DNA of 64,000 nt from Blepharisma stoltei (taxonomy: Eukaryota; Ciliophora; Heterotrichea; Heterotrichida; Blepharismidae), in NCBI GenBank assembly GCA_914767885.1, contig CAJZBQ010000028.1, forward strand, positions 496,001 to 560,000, given 5' to 3'. Each line of letters begins with the position of its first letter. The stretch's first letter is position 1. Under the pieces are notes generated by a model. The model worked only from the letters and a program-made list of their open reading frames with translations, ran no database searches and had not been told where the DNA came from. A program made the position numbers and the translations under genes. Below, one piece after another: positions 33,666 to 44,986 of this stretch.

Positions 33666-35564
33666 TCAGAATCCAAGCTTATTGCCTATTGAAGAGAAAA
33701 GTCCAGCATGAGATTGCACTTGAGGCAATTGCTGTGGAAGGTTTTGGATTTGAGATGGAGCAAATTGAGGGTATTGAGAAATATTTATGCTGCCTGAGTT
33801 GCTTATTTGAGATGGATTTTCGGGCAGGTTAACTTTTATTTTTTGGTATTGATTTTCTTCTATTTTAGGTGCTAAATATGGGTATATATGAAGAGGCTCG
33901 ATATTTTTATCTTCTTCATCTAGTGGAGCATTGCATTTTATATTATTTTGGTCCTTTGCCTCTAATTTGTCCCTTTGAGATGGATTTGGAGTAATATTTC
34001 GTTTCGAGAAAAAATTTACAATTTCTCTTGGGATTTCTGCTAAAACTTCTCTTGCCAAAGCGCTTGGAGAGTTTCCGACATCTCTGAAAGGAACGAACTG
34101 GACTATATCTCTTTCCATTCTTCTCCCTCGGCTATCAATAAGTGGATCATCGTCAGCATCCAATGTGATCATTTTTGAAAAGCTGTCATTTCCTATTCCA
34201 ACAATCACGATTGAAAGGGGCGCTGAAGATCCTCTGACAATCCAATCAATGGTTTCTCTCATATCATGAATATCTCCATCAGTAAGTATTAGTAGAACAT
34301 AATATTGCTGGTTATATTGGCTTATATTTGCCTGTTCTGCATCTAATACAGCCCTTTCTAATATTTGAGAAAACAAAGTGGGCCCAGATAATCTGACAGT
34401 CCTCAATGAAGTTTTGTAAGCATTCATGACTCCTTCTAATCCATACACATTAGGATCTTGAGGATCTGAATTCATATGAAAACAATGACTTACTCTTCTA
34501 TTTATTTCTGCTCCAAACCCATAAATTGGAACAAGCTTATCACTATCATAATTCAGTAAGATATCAGCCACAGAAAATAAAGCTTGCTCATATTGATTAC
34601 TTATGCGGGGATTCAAATAATGCAAAGAACTCGACAAATTAGGATCCCCATTAGAAGATGTAAAATCCACTGCAATCATCAGAGAAATCTGGCACCCGCC
34701 TGAAATGTACTCTAAGAAGCTATAAACTTTTCTTATCTCTAAAGACTTAAAAATAATCTTCCCACAGCTTTTACTTTGCCTACCGTATTTCTGGGGATTT
34801 TCTAAATTGAAAACTTTGATGCCATCTTCAAGAATCGCTTTTAGGCTGAATTGAGCAATTCCTATAAGTTCATGATTTCCGCTCCAATAATGATTGTCAT
34901 ATACTTCAATAAAAAGAGGTCTACAGAAATCTCCATTGCAAAGCTCTTGAATGGTTTTGAAAAACTTTTGCCACGTCACATTTTTGCCTTTCTGGGTATC
35001 TGATGCATAAATTCTTTGCGATCCTCCGTTTTCTAGTGACCTTGATATGTAAAAAAATGGGCAAAAATTAAAAATAAGTCTTGGATCGTCTAAATCTTTG
35101 GCTTCAATTTCCATTTCTATAGAGTATTTTTCTCTTGACTGGTTGATTTCTTCAACTCTGAGGATAATATTTCCACAGCTTGGGCCTGTGCTATTTTCTT
35201 TTAAGGTTTTGATCAGTTGCTGACCGGGAGACCCCACAATTTCTCCTAAAGTGCATTCAGCTTCCCCTATAAAAACTGACTTTGCTAGTGTTGCTTGTTC
35301 ATCATTTGCATCATAAACTCTAAATTTCAAGTATTTTTGTTCCTCGAAATGATAATCTAAAGTAAAATTTCTGATAAAATCTGGATTTAAATTATTTCAG
35401 ATAATTTCTGTTTGTCCTAATTTTGACCATTTTCCTTCATAAGAGGTTTTTTCAAAGATTTCAACAAAGGGATCAGATTTACTTATATATTCAACGTCTT
35501 TTAGTTTGCGAATGCATATAAATAATTGGACTTGGGACTGATCTAGATATCTTGCTTCTACCAT
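33666..35564 (-). CDS. Copine B, tandem paralogue
   Basis: 632 residues, uninterrupted, with UGA-Trp in TEIIWNN. Same order as copine A: C2A (KSDPFVEIFEK), C2B (PFFYISRSLENGG), vWA-like domain (LMIAVDFTSSNGDPN, TDGDIHDMRETIDWIV), ending in a Gln/Pro-rich tail. The tails differ most between the paralogues, and this copy lacks the MITE, so the MITE arrived after the duplication or was never in this copy. Spacing between the genes is about 250 bp. Confidence 0.93.
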
Positions 35565-35869
35565 TTACACGTCAATAATATATTACCCGATTTTTCATTT
35601 ATATTTTATTGATATTAAAGATTTTAAGAATAAATTTAAAATAGCGAAAGCATTCGAAGCGATAAATAGCTACATTTATTCAAATTTTTCACTAAAATTA
35701 AAAGCTGTTATATACAAATAATTTTTTAGTAGAGTTTTCACATTTACAGGTAAGCTGCTAGGCAATTTAAGCTAATTTCTGAATAAATTGTTTATTTCAC
35801 ATGCTAGCATAGCTTCGTGCTTAAGATACAAAAGAATTGTATATTTTACAATAATAAATTTCGAAGGAA

Positions 35870-36034
35870 ATGGATAAAGAAGTAATAGAAGAAAACAAAG
35901 AGACCTTTAAAAATGCTGTTTGTGACTTAAAAGTACTCCAAAATATATACGATGAGTGCTTAGATAACCCTCAAAACTATTTTGCCTGCTTAAACCCTAA
36001 ACTTCAAGTGGACAAGTGCCGTCTTTTACAGTAA
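35870..36034 (+). CDS. Small 54-residue Cys-containing protein
   Basis: Starts ATG 35870, ends TAA 36032. Four Cys: one near residue 17, one near 29 and a CLNPKLQVDKC pair with nine residues between, which resembles twin-CX9C mitochondrial proteins, although the first pair spacing is eleven. Unrecognised; assignment to the CHCH group is tentative. Confidence 0.45.
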   Translation: MDKEVIEENKETFKNAVCDLKVLQNIYDECLDNPQNYFACLNPKLQVDKCRLLQ

Positions 36035-36317
36035 AATTTACTTGGGGAATCAAGAATTTTTCATAATAAATATATATAAATTTTATATTCTAAAAACAAA
36101 TTATAAAGTTTATCCAATATTTTTGTCGCAAGTTAAAGGGTGAATTAGTCAAAGTATAGACAAAGAGTTCACAAGGCATGAGCTTATGACATACAAAAAG
36201 TGATTATGGCAAGTTCGGCAGTACAGAAAAGAAAAAAGATACTTAAAAAGAGAAGTTTTTTAAACAAAAATTAAACTTAAATAATTTACAAATTTATCCT
36301 CAAGAATATTTTAATTA

Positions 36318-36680
36318 ATGAATTATTTCCAGTTTAAATTAGACAACAAATTAAGCCGAAGGAGCACAGAATCTTCTCAAATGCTCCAAAAGTTTCCAAG
36401 CCGAATCCCAATTGTCTTAGAAAAAGCCTGAAATTCAAGATTATCACAACTACCTAAAAGTAAATTCATGTGTCCTGGAGAGTACACTGAGCAGCAATTT
36501 GTAACATGCGTCAGAAAAAAACTTGCATTGGGCTCAGAAACTGCTTTATTTGTGTTTGTAAACGGAGTTGATCTAATTGCAGGAAATTCGCTTATGTCTG
36601 ATGTTTATAATAAAGAGAAAGACGATGATGGGTTTTTGTATATGGTATATTGTGAGCAAGATGTATTGGGAGGAAATTAA
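36318..36680 (+). CDS. ATG8: ATG8/GABARAP-like autophagy ubiquitin-like protein
   Basis: 120 residues with UGA-Trp in EKAWNSR. Family pattern: FPSRIPIVLEKA, KSKFMCPGEY, QFVTCVRKKLAL, ALFVFVNG, KDDDGFLYMVYCEQDVLGGN. ATG8 is conjugated to phosphatidylethanolamine on autophagosomes through a C-terminal Gly. Here the sequence ends GGN, so ATG4-type removal of one residue would expose Gly. The N-terminal two helices are shorter and more basic than in yeast Atg8. No IES. Confidence 0.92.
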
Positions 36681-36761
36681 TATTAAATTTTTATTAATTT
36701 ATGCTCACAATTAAATAAGTTTACTGAAAATTTACTAAATAGTTATAAACATTTGTAGCTA

Positions 36762-37748
36762 CTAAGATACTAATTTGTAGCAGTCAAGAAACCTATCTCG
36801 AAGCTCCCCATAGATTTCTAAAAAGTCCATCAAAGCTTCCACCATAAACTCTGGTCTGCATAGTTCGTCTAGATATTTATTATACGCTTTCATCCTTAAA
36901 TCAAGCGAAGGAGGAGAAGCAGTAAAACTCGGAAAAGCTGGAAGTTCCATTGATGGAAAATCTTCGACAGGGAATTTCAATTTTAAGCTCTTATGGAGCA
37001 TTTCAAAATTTTGTGGTGTCCTTAAAACACTGATGGCCTCTCCATCAGCAACAGTAAGTATCCTGAAGTAAACGACCTGCGTGTTCCCTTCAGTTTTCAC
37101 TTTACACTCTTTGATAAACGTCTTCATTTGTGGGTCGTGAGTATTATCATGAAGTGAGTTTTTGCGCATATAAACTTGTTTTTTGAAAGAATTATTTGAC
37201 GCATAAAGCAATGGCTCATTGCTGATAAGAAAATTTTCGTCAGGCCTAAATATAGCCAAAGCAGAAAGAATTAGGCATGTAGCGATTCCTAAAATCAAAA
37301 CGCAAGCATGTGTACAGTTCCATATTGAGACTGATTTTTCTTCGCAGGTAAAATGAAGCAAAGACATGATACCTTGGGAAAAAAGATTTGTTGTCCAGAA
37401 CCACTTGTTGCCTATACACGGCGATGCTATCCATCTTTGATATTCAAATATGAGTAGATATAGACTAAGCAGCCATGAAATAGCCATCATAGAGAAGAAG
37501 GTTATCCTTGCATATCGAACACTATCTTCATGGACATCAGAAAAATAAGCTTCCAATGTGTGGAGGAGGCTAAAGAAAATCATAAGAACTGTGCATACTG
37601 ACTTAACTAAAAGTGACTTCGAAAGATACCTGGACCTGCTTTTTCCATCCCTATAATGATATATATAAAGGCAAATAAAACAAATTATATATGCCAGCGG
37701 GATGAGGTTGAGCAGTAAGTAGATTTCGAATAAGTTTTCGTCTTCCAT
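36762..37748 (-). CDS. Multi-pass membrane protein with a C-terminal PX domain
   Basis: 328 residues from ATG 37748. Six or so hydrophobic segments in the first 190 residues. The C-terminal 120 residues fit a PX (phosphoinositide-binding) domain: TQVVYFRILTVADG, RTPQNFEMLHKSLKLKFP, then LPAFP and RMKAYNKYLDELCRP. PX domains usually bind PI3P on endosomes. A membrane region before PX is uncommon; the N-terminal region resembles the TMD0-like bundle seen in some ABC transporters, by general look only. Regulation unknown. Confidence 0.75.
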   Translation of the reverse strand: MEDENLFEIYLLLNLIPLAYIICFICLYIYHYRDGKSRSRYLSKSLLVKSVCTVLMIFFSLLHTLEAYFSDVHEDSVRYARITFFSMMAISWLLSLYLLIFEYQRWIASPCIGNKWFWTTNLFSQGIMSLLHFTCEEKSVSIWNCTHACVLILGIATCLILSALAIFRPDENFLISNEPLLYASNNSFKKQVYMRKNSLHDNTHDPQMKTFIKECKVKTEGNTQVVYFRILTVADGEAISVLRTPQNFEMLHKSLKLKFPVEDFPSMELPAFPSFTASPPSLDLRMKAYNKYLDELCRPEFMVEALMDFLEIYGELRDRFLDCYKLVS

Positions 37749-38542
37749 TTTCAATATTACTTACTTGTCCGTCCACCAGATTTTTGAGAATTTATTAACA
37801 AAAATAAAAAGTTCACAAGTTTAATCGTTGTGAGAGCTTCAGCTGCAATTTATTTTAGATATAATTGGGAATAGGATTTATTCCTTCCTGAATACAACAG
37901 CCATTGCTTTAGGCGACTCATCATTTGGGGATATTAAAGCTGGCATATTTGTGATTGAGATGAAGTAAAAACACCTTTTGAACTTAGTCTAACGAAAATT
38001 TAAATTAGAGTCAATGAAATCAAAGATATGCTAGAAATCGTATTCTGGATGGTGAGATATATAAAAAAATAAAAAATTCTAGGCCTTACAGTTGAACTAT
38101 GCCTTATTATTTTAAAATTCTTTCAGGCTAAGCTAATTGAAATTTATATCTTAATTTAAAAATAAACAGTCAAATCAAGCTTGCAAATTAATTAGATTAT
38201 GAAGCTCTAGTTTATCATTACTATAGTGAAAAAGAATTTTCTCGCCTATGATTTTTGAGTTTTTGTACAAATTTCACTAACTTCAATAAATAGTTCTTTT
38301 AAGAATGGCATGATTGATTATTTTTTGGGTTTCTCATAAGAGACAAGAAAATTTCCGTATTTTAGAAATTTAAGACAACTCAATCAAATAGATGAATTGA
38401 TAATGAAAAGAATTGAGTTTTTCTTCTAAAGCTTGGAGGCTTTGCTCTAATCATAATTAAATAAAACTTGAATAATTATGAATTTTCAGAATTATAAGAC
38501 CAAAAGTGTGCTTAAAGCTTAATAAATATCAACTTATCTAAA
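37749..38542. other. Intergenic, nothing firm
   Basis: AT-rich. On the minus strand near 37880-37960 there is a short coding-like stretch (MPALISPNDESPKAMAVVF) but it is only 22 codons with no intron or IES that would extend it. Confidence 0.4.
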
Positions 38543-38893
38543 ATGGTATCAGATAAGTAGGAGCAAATTCCAAGCCCAGAAGTGCAAAAGCAACAAGAAG
38601 AAGCCAAGCAAGCCAAAGAAGAACAAAGACAAGTCATGATTACTCGAATCTGTGACGCTCAAGCTAGAGAAAGGCTCAGTAGAGTTGCTCTAGTAAAACC
38701 ACAAAAAGCTAGGGAAATTGAAGATATGCTAATTCAGATGGCAATGAAAGGACAACTTGCAGGACAAGTTAAAGAGCAAGACATCATTCAATTATTAGAA
38801 AAAACCACAGAGCAAGCCAAGACTTCAGTCAAAATTGTGAGAAGAAAAGGATCATTTGATTCAGACGAAGAAGAAGATCTTAATGATCTCTAA
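38543..38893 (+). CDS. PDCD5: PDCD5/TFAR19-like protein with a 15-nt intron after the start codon
   Basis: Removing GTATCAGATAAGTAG (38546-38560) directly after ATG gives 111 residues. Features: a Gln/Glu/Lys-rich N-terminal helix, ARERLSRVALVKPQKAREIEDMLI, GQLAGQVKEQDIIQLLE, and an acidic tail with a basic SFDSDEEEDLND end. PDCD5 in animals is linked to apoptosis and chaperone (TRiC) binding; the archaeal relative binds DNA. Without intron removal there is an in-frame TAG after codon 5, which supports the intron. Confidence 0.88.
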
Positions 38894-38945
38894 TTTTTAA
38901 GCTAACTCTTAAGCATTAAATCCAATTAAAAAGGAAAATATTGAA

Positions 38946-40094
38946 TTAATTGTTCTTATTGCTCAATAAGGCAAGCATATATAGAAACAGCCCCACTATA
39001 TCAATATACATTAGCAGGGCTGCAATAGCATAATCATCATAGCTTAATTCTTGATATCTCCCTCCAGCAATTAGTTGGGCATCATAGACGATGAAAAACC
39101 CATACAAAAGGACAGCGATAAAGCAAAAAATTGTATAAAGAACTCTATCGTATAAGAAAATCATGAAAAATCCAAACATAGCCAGCGACATAATGGTGAT
39201 CACCATCATCCCTCCAACAGTCGTAAAGTCCTTTTTAGTCTTCCATGCATATATAGTCAGTGAAACTGTAATCACAAGGGTGCTGACTGCAGCAGCTAAT
39301 ACCACTAATTGGTCATAATAAGAGCAAGCGAATGCTACTATATACGACTCAAAAACGGTGAATAAAGCTAATGCATAATAATTGTAAGGGTACCTTTTGG
39401 ACCATTTTTTGTTGCATGACACACCAATCATGATCGCTATTGTTAGGACCATACATAATATTACAACTGCAGTGGTATGCTTTATCCCTTCTCGAAGAGG
39501 AGGAGCTGCACACACAATTCCTACGAAAATTGCAGTGAATACCAGCTGGCAGCAGAGAAGTGCATATACTTTTCTGATAAATGATTTTCTGTCATTGCTC
39601 ATTGTTTTCATTCCAGCACGCTCAGAAAGCCGTTTAAAAAGGCTTCATTTGCTTGTGTCGACTTCTGGGTCACTTGAGTCTGCTCCATCAATCTTGTCTT
39701 TAATTTGACTGTTATCTAGAGGGGAAACTCCTGAATAAGCTATATCATTTTTATAAGGCTGATATACAAGTCCTGAACCTACTGGATAATTTATCGGCGG
39801 ATCATGCAGATTTTGGTTCCCATCAGCGTCAAAAGCTGGCGGGTATGGCTGATAAGCTTGATAATTCGTTGGAGGATATTGTACACTTACAATTTGAGCC
39901 TGCTGCGCTACTTGAGCAGATGGCTGATTTGTAGGGGCTTTTATAACCATTTTTGCCCTAGAGTCTTCTAATTCATCACGCACAGCATTTTCTGGCCCAT
40001 GATCCACTAATATTTCTGGATTGTCAAGCGGTGCATTCGAAAACTTGCCTTGGAAATTTTTTGATTGCTGCGATTGGTCAACATAAGTAGCCAT
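38946..40094 (-). CDS. Lifeguard/TMBIM (BAX inhibitor-1 family) membrane protein
   Basis: 382 residues; TGA at the junction of tail and membrane part is Trp (TSKWSLFKRL). The first 150 residues are Pro/Gln/Tyr-rich and cytosolic, as in Lifeguard proteins. Then seven hydrophobic segments, starting RKVYALLCCQLVFTAIFV, with YDAQLIAGGRYQELSYDDYAIAALLMYIDI near the end, the conserved Asp-containing C-terminal region. The family forms pH- and Ca2+-sensitive channels in ER/Golgi membranes. I chose the ATG giving MATYVDQ; an upstream ATG at about 40142 is possible. Confidence 0.9.
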
Positions 40095-40246
40095 TTGTAT
40101 TATTTTATCTTGAAAATTACACACAATGATAGACATTTTCAATCCTAATTCTTTGCAGTAAAGGGGTTTTATAGAATGTTTAAATATTTAAAAAGGCATC
40201 AAGCTCGCCTCAGCGTTAAATAGTGTTGTATAATTAGAAAAATAAT

Positions 40247-41078
40247 ATGGGCGCAAGCAACCCTAAACTTACTCCACAAGAGCAGATGAGAGAGCACAGA
40301 CGTGGCCTAAAAAGAGCCATGAGAGAGTTAGACCGTGAGAGAACACATCTCCAAATGGAAGAAAAAAAATTAATCGCAGAAATTAAAAAGCTTGCAAAGC
40401 AAAACCAAATTGGCCCGCTGAAAGTCATGGCAAAAGACCTTGTCCGCTTGAGACGCCACGTTCAGAAATTTTATGAAATGAAATCGCAGCTTCAAGGGGT
40501 CGATTTAAGGCTCCAGACCATGAGGTCGACTCAAGCTATGTCAGAAGCACTAAGAGGTGTCACACCGGCCTTGGTCGCTTTTAACAAGCAGATGAACTTG
40601 CCTGAGCTGAACAGGATGATGCAAGAATTTTATAAGGAAAACCAGAGAATGGAAATGACTGAAGAAATGATGGGAGAAGCTGTAGATATGGCGTTGGATA
40701 ATCCCAACGACGTAGAAGAAAGTGATAACGTAGTCAACCAAGTTCTCAGTGAACTTGGTGTTGAAGTTGCAGCTTCGTTAGAAAGTGCTCCAGCTGGCAA
40801 ACTTAATAAGCCTGTAGTTGAAGAGTCCAAAGAACCTCAAATGGCAGATTTGGGTGCAGATCTAATAATAGTGCCTTTTTGATAGTGTATGTTTCATCGA
40901 AGCACTTAAAATATTGTAACCATTTTGCCTAAATTTAACGGTTTTTTCGGGTCAAATGTCTCACTATCAAAAATGATTTGAACAAATTTTGCCCTAGGAG
41001 ATGTCTCACTATCAAAATCCACAGTCATTTGACAGGGAGCCAGCAGATTTAGAGTCTAGATTCAACGCACTAAAATAA
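40247..41078 (+). CDS. CHMP2/Vps2, ESCRT-III subunit, with IES at the C-terminal MIM
   Basis: 214 residues after removing 40863-41049. Opens MGASNPKLTPQEQMREHRRG, then RAMRELDRERTHLQMEEKKLI, the typical basic N-terminal helices, AKQNQIGPLKVMAKDLVRLRRHV, EMTEEMMGEAVDMAL, EESDNVVNQVLSELG. The C-terminal MIT-interacting motif, ADLESRFNALK, is reconstituted only when the IES is removed. ESCRT-III polymers cut membrane necks in endosome sorting and division. Without excision the frame would end prematurely and lose the Vps4-binding motif. Confidence 0.93.
40863..41049. mobile_element. 187-bp IES splitting the CHMP2 C-terminal motif
   Basis: TA at 40863 and 41050; removal gives GCA GAT CTA GAG TCT AGA. 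It contains ATGTCTCACTATCAAAA twice and TTTTTGATAGTG near the left end, words shared with the protease IES at 19873-20053, so the two are related. Confidence 0.92.
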
Positions 41079-41173
41079 TTATGTTAGAAAATTAAAGAGG
41101 ATTTCAATTGATAAAAATATCTTGCAGATAGGATTTTTCAGGTTTTCAAACGATTTTTCGTTAAAATTTAAAA

Positions 41174-43681
41174 ATGAACGAATCTTTTCTTTCGATTGGA
41201 AAACTTAAGGAGAAATTTGAATCGATTAAGCATGATATAAAAACAATTGAAATGAAAAAACAGATTATTTTAGCGAAGTCTGCGGACGGAACAGAAAATA
41301 CAAGAAGCAAATCAGTGATAAAGGTGAATGAAATAAGGGAGAAAAAAAAGAGAAATTTCCGATTATGGAATAATAATGAGGAGAAATTAGTGATTCAGCA
41401 GCTACCAGAATTTAAAATTCAGCTAAAAGTATTGGAAAATGATTTATTTGACAGAGAGTTATATGTTGAAATGAGAAGAGAAAGCAAAAAGATGGAAAGA
41501 AAAGTTAAGTCGCTGGAAAATGATAATAAAATTTTGAGCGAAGATAATGATAAATTAAAGAAAGAGATAGAAATTATGAAGGGAAAAATTAAAGAGAATG
41601 ATAATTTGTTGATTATTGAACAAAAGAAAACTGAAAACACAGCTAAATATAATGAGAAGCTAAGAGGAAAAATTGCAAAATTGAAGAAAAAACTAGATGC
41701 TGCTAAAGAAAATGACCAAAATAGCGGGAATATAGTAAATAACTCTAAGCTCAATGAAGCTTCTACTGGAAATCCTTTAAGCGAAATAAGATGCATCATG
41801 AATAATTGCTTAAAACCATCTACTAACCCAATTAAAAAGACACAAGCAAAAACTGAAAGCTTTCAACAATTTAAAACCTCCCAAAAAACTCCATCAATGG
41901 CTATATCTAACATTGATCTCTCAACTCTTTCGTGCATCCCTCTCTCTTCAGATTCATTCGATAAAGATACTCTAAATTTCCCTCCTTAAATGAAACAAAA
42001 ACCATTGGAATAGTCCCTATTTTTTGGGTAAAAGCCCAACTTTCAGCAGGCAAGCAAAAATTTTTATATATTAATTTTTTATAGAAATAATTTGATATAA
42101 ACGTGATAATTATAATTTAACATATCTGAATAATTCTTTTAAATTTTAAACAGCTTAGATCCTAAAATATAAATTTTTAAAATTAAATTAATTTATCATT
42201 TTAATATCCATAGATTAGATTAGATTAACGCTAGGTATTTAAGGTCCCCACTACGTCCGAGGAAGCATTCTACGGTTTCCCGTATGGTGGCAGAGCGTTC
42301 ACCAAGCCCGAGCCGAAACCCCCGTTTCTCGGTAGAGGCATCGTCAAGGGCCGTCTCATACCGGCTTTGCTGACCGCCTCCATTTCCAACTTGGATCGTC
42401 GCCTAAGTTTACGCCAACACTGCCGCGTCGTCCGCCAGATCTGCCCATTGAAGGGCACCTTTTAAACTGGAGAAACCCCCGTTTAGTTGTCTAGCTCGCC
42501 TTCCCCTCTTTTCCGGTCATCCCGAGAAAGAACTAAACAGCTTTCGCCATTCGGGGCGAGCCACAAAAGCAGCTTAGGCAGGTAAGTCGCCCTGCCTCAT
42601 TTCGGGCACTCACTGGGCTGAGCGCTGCTGGCAAAAAGAATTCACGAGTAACTGCCCATGGGTCTGGTCACAAAAACAGCGGCTTTTGCGCTTAGACCTC
42701 TCGCTTCGAGGTCCCAGACGTTGTTGGGCTAACTCCTGGCTCCAAAAACCATGCCCAGATATACATGGGTAACCACCACTGAGAGGGTGGGTCGGTCACC
42801 GTCCGCCATTTTATGTATATATTTTTAATATGCATAAAAGGCCGGTTATGAGCGACCTATCCACTCAGTGGCAGGCACGTATGCATATCCGGACATAGTT
42901 TTTGGCACAAAGAGCTACTCGAGGGTTGGGCTAGCCTCGAAGAGAGAGGTTCAGCACTATTTCCGTTGAATACAATGAATAGCAGCCTGATCCGAGAGGC
43001 AGTTTTTTTGCATCTTTATGCCAGCAGCGCCCAGTTCAGGTTGGGTGTCGATAGAGGCAAGCAACTTACCTAGGCTGGCTTGTGGTCTGTCCCGAATCGC
43101 GCAAGCGATTGAACTTTTCTTTTAGTGCTGAGCCAGATGAAAATGGGGAAGACAGGTAGATGAGAATCTCAAGGAAGACAGTTTCCAGTTAAAAGGGTCC
43201 CGTGCTTGGGGCGGGTCTGTTCTCTAAGCAGGGTTGGGTGCATTGGCTGCTTGGGCTGGAAATTGAGATTCCCGCAAAGTCCATATGACCCTGACCGTGG
43301 AGAGAAAATGCCTCTACGAGAACCAGGGGTTTCAGCCCACAAGTTAACTGTGAAACGCATGATGTTCAGGAAGTGTGGACAATAAATACGCAAACTTTAA
43401 TCTAATCCAATTTATCCTTTACAATTTTTGTATATTTCGGGGAAAAAATAATATAAAAATTAAAAACAAAAAATTAATCCCTTTTGTTAGCGATCAGGAT
43501 CGAGGGAGTAAGCACATCCGCCCAGTGCGATATTTTCATCCCTCCTCTTCCTCCAAAGCCTTCAAAAAAGCCAGTAGAAGATGTCTCATCTTACCATTCT
43601 TCATTCCAAGAAAAGCGCTCAATTCTTCAAAGTCTCCACACTTCAGATTATTTTCTCCCTAATAAGAAATCCTATCTGTAA
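41174..43681 (+). CDS. Coiled-coil protein split by a 1.5-kb nested IES
   Basis: 323 residues after removing 1,536 bp (41973-43508). Coiled coil from about residue 20 to 180 (KEKFESIKHDIKTIEMKK, ENDNKILSEDNDKLKKEIEI). The second exon adds a Pro-rich and Ser-rich tail (CDIFIPPLPPKPSKKPVEDV ... DYFLPNKKSYL) ending in TAA at 43679. The join GAT ACT CTA AGC ACA is in frame. No domain recognised. Confidence 0.7.
41973..43508. mobile_element. 1536-bp IES: family A shell with a large GC-rich nested insert
   Basis: Left CTAAATTTCCCTCC and AACAAAAACCATTGGAATAG, right TTTTGTTAGCGATCAGGATCGAGGGAGTAAGC. The interior before 42211 and after 43410 is normal IES sequence; the middle 1.2 kb is the GC-rich block listed next. 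TA-to-TA removal is exactly divisible by three and restores the host frame. Confidence 0.88.
42211..43410. mobile_element. GC-rich retro-insert nested in an IES, two opposed arms
   Basis: The left edge is a TAGAT repeat (TAGATTAGATTAGATTA) and the right edge reads TTTAATCTAATCC, its inverse. Near each edge is a copy of the same motif in opposite orientation (42312-42340 on + and 43309-43337 on -): GCYGAAACCCC...CTCGTAGAGG-like. This motif also occurs in the PMCA exon insert (about 56044-56072). So it may be two inserts facing each other or one element with long inverted ends. ORFs inside are short and unrecognised. Confidence 0.55.
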
Positions 43682-43717
43682 ATTATTTAAAATTCTTCCA
43701 TAATAAAAATATCAGTT

Positions 43718-44669
43718 ATGACAGACGCTTATAATAAGTACCCAAAGGAATCGGCTGGGACACTCATAGGGAATTGGTATGAAGAAAGAGAACTGCGTGA
43801 TCTCACAGGCCATGGACGTAACTACCCCATGCACCATGTTCCTAAAAAAGAAGGCGAACCTGCAGCCTTGCGTGACCGTGATGGGACGGATACAAGAGTT
43901 CATGGAACCTCCTGGGAAGAAAAGCATGACACTATGAATCATAATTATGGGGCAACTACAAACCCAGCTGATCAGCTTAGAAAAGTAGGAAGAAGGGAAG
44001 AGCTTATGAAGGCCCAAATCCATCAAGCAATTTCAAATGAAATCAAGCAAAAAACTGACGAAGAAGAAGTGCTAACTCACCTCTGTCGGCGAACAAAAAT
44101 TTCCTTTCTCAAAATTTAAAAAATCGGAAAGCAAATATGTATTGAATTGGTAAAATTTATATCTAAAAGTGCAATTAGCTAAAAATTTCATTATACTAAT
44201 TATTACTTATTCATAAAAAAATTTTATATTAAAAAAATTTTTTGTTCGCTCACGGCTTTGTAAAAAAATAGGGATTTTTCCAATGGTTTTGCTTGCTCAT
44301 GGAGGAGGAGCAAGAAATACGAGGATTTTTGAGACCACCACACAAGGCACTTTTGGATGGCAAGTTCCGAATGAAAAAATCGGGAAAAGGGTGATGAAAA
44401 CTCAAGATGGAGCTGAAACTGAAGCAAATGACGAAGTTTGGGCGGTGGAGCATGGGATTAGGGTACCAAAACCGAGAAGGCCCCTAGAGCAGCTTGAAGA
44501 AGAGGTGATTCGTGCACAACAGCCTATAACTCTGTACTCAGATACTTTGAAGCAAGAAATATTCCCAGTTTCAGCCACCAAAGGGCCCAGTCCATTTGCT
44601 AGGTCTTGTGGATTTACTCAGCCAATCCAGCAGACAAGAGGTGCGAATGGATTTCAAGGCAACGTTTAG
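43718..44669 (+). CDS. SPAG8-like ciliary microtubule inner protein, split by a 238-bp IES
   Basis: 237 residues after excision. Matches the order of SPAG8: GNWYEERELRDLTGHGR, then the helical region GRREELMKAQIHQAISNEIKQK, and a C-terminal FARSCGFTQP-type end (human SPAG8 ends in a similar FRKNCSFSTP). SPAG8 proteins sit inside the doublet microtubules of cilia in other eukaryotes. The IES cuts after EEEV. The family call rests on recalled similarity, not on a search. Confidence 0.75.
44073..44310. mobile_element. 238-bp IES with TA on the left and CA on the right
   Basis: Left CTAACTCACCTCTGTCGGCG, right GCTTGCTCATGGAGGAGGAGCAAG: family A ends, but the right TA is CA. TA-based pairs (44073/44318 = 245 bp) break the frame; 238 bp keeps it (GTG CTA AGA AAT ACG). 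Interior is a short family A body. Confidence 0.75.
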
Positions 44670-44761
44670 TCTTAATGATAATCTTCGCAATGGATGTAGA
44701 CAAAATTTTTTAAATATAAAGATGTTGATATCAATCATTTCATCTTTTCCCAAAGTGATTA

Positions 44762-44986
44762 TAGCGCTTTCCCGAGGATGGCGCGGAATGGCGCCATCCT
44801 CGGGAAAGCCAGGAAGGCATCCACATGGGAACTGGGAGTTCCACGTGTGGATGCCATTTTGACATGTGGAAGTTTGATCCCACATGTCAAAAATGGCATC
44901 CACACGTGGAACTCCCAGTTCCCGTGTGGATGCTTAGTTGACTTTCCCGAGGATGGCGCCATTCCGCGCCATCCTCGGGAAAGCGC
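44762..44986. mobile_element. Intergenic copy of the copine MITE, reverse orientation
   Basis: Same perfect ends (TATAGCGCTTTCCCGAGGA, inverted at the right) and almost the same inside sequence as 31459-31684 but flipped. It lies about 90 bp downstream of the SPAG8 gene. 225 bp. Confidence 0.92.

Noticed and set aside
42270-43393. Open frames in the GC-rich block
   Set aside because: Short, no recognisable reverse transcriptase or other domain, and located in a nested mobile insert.
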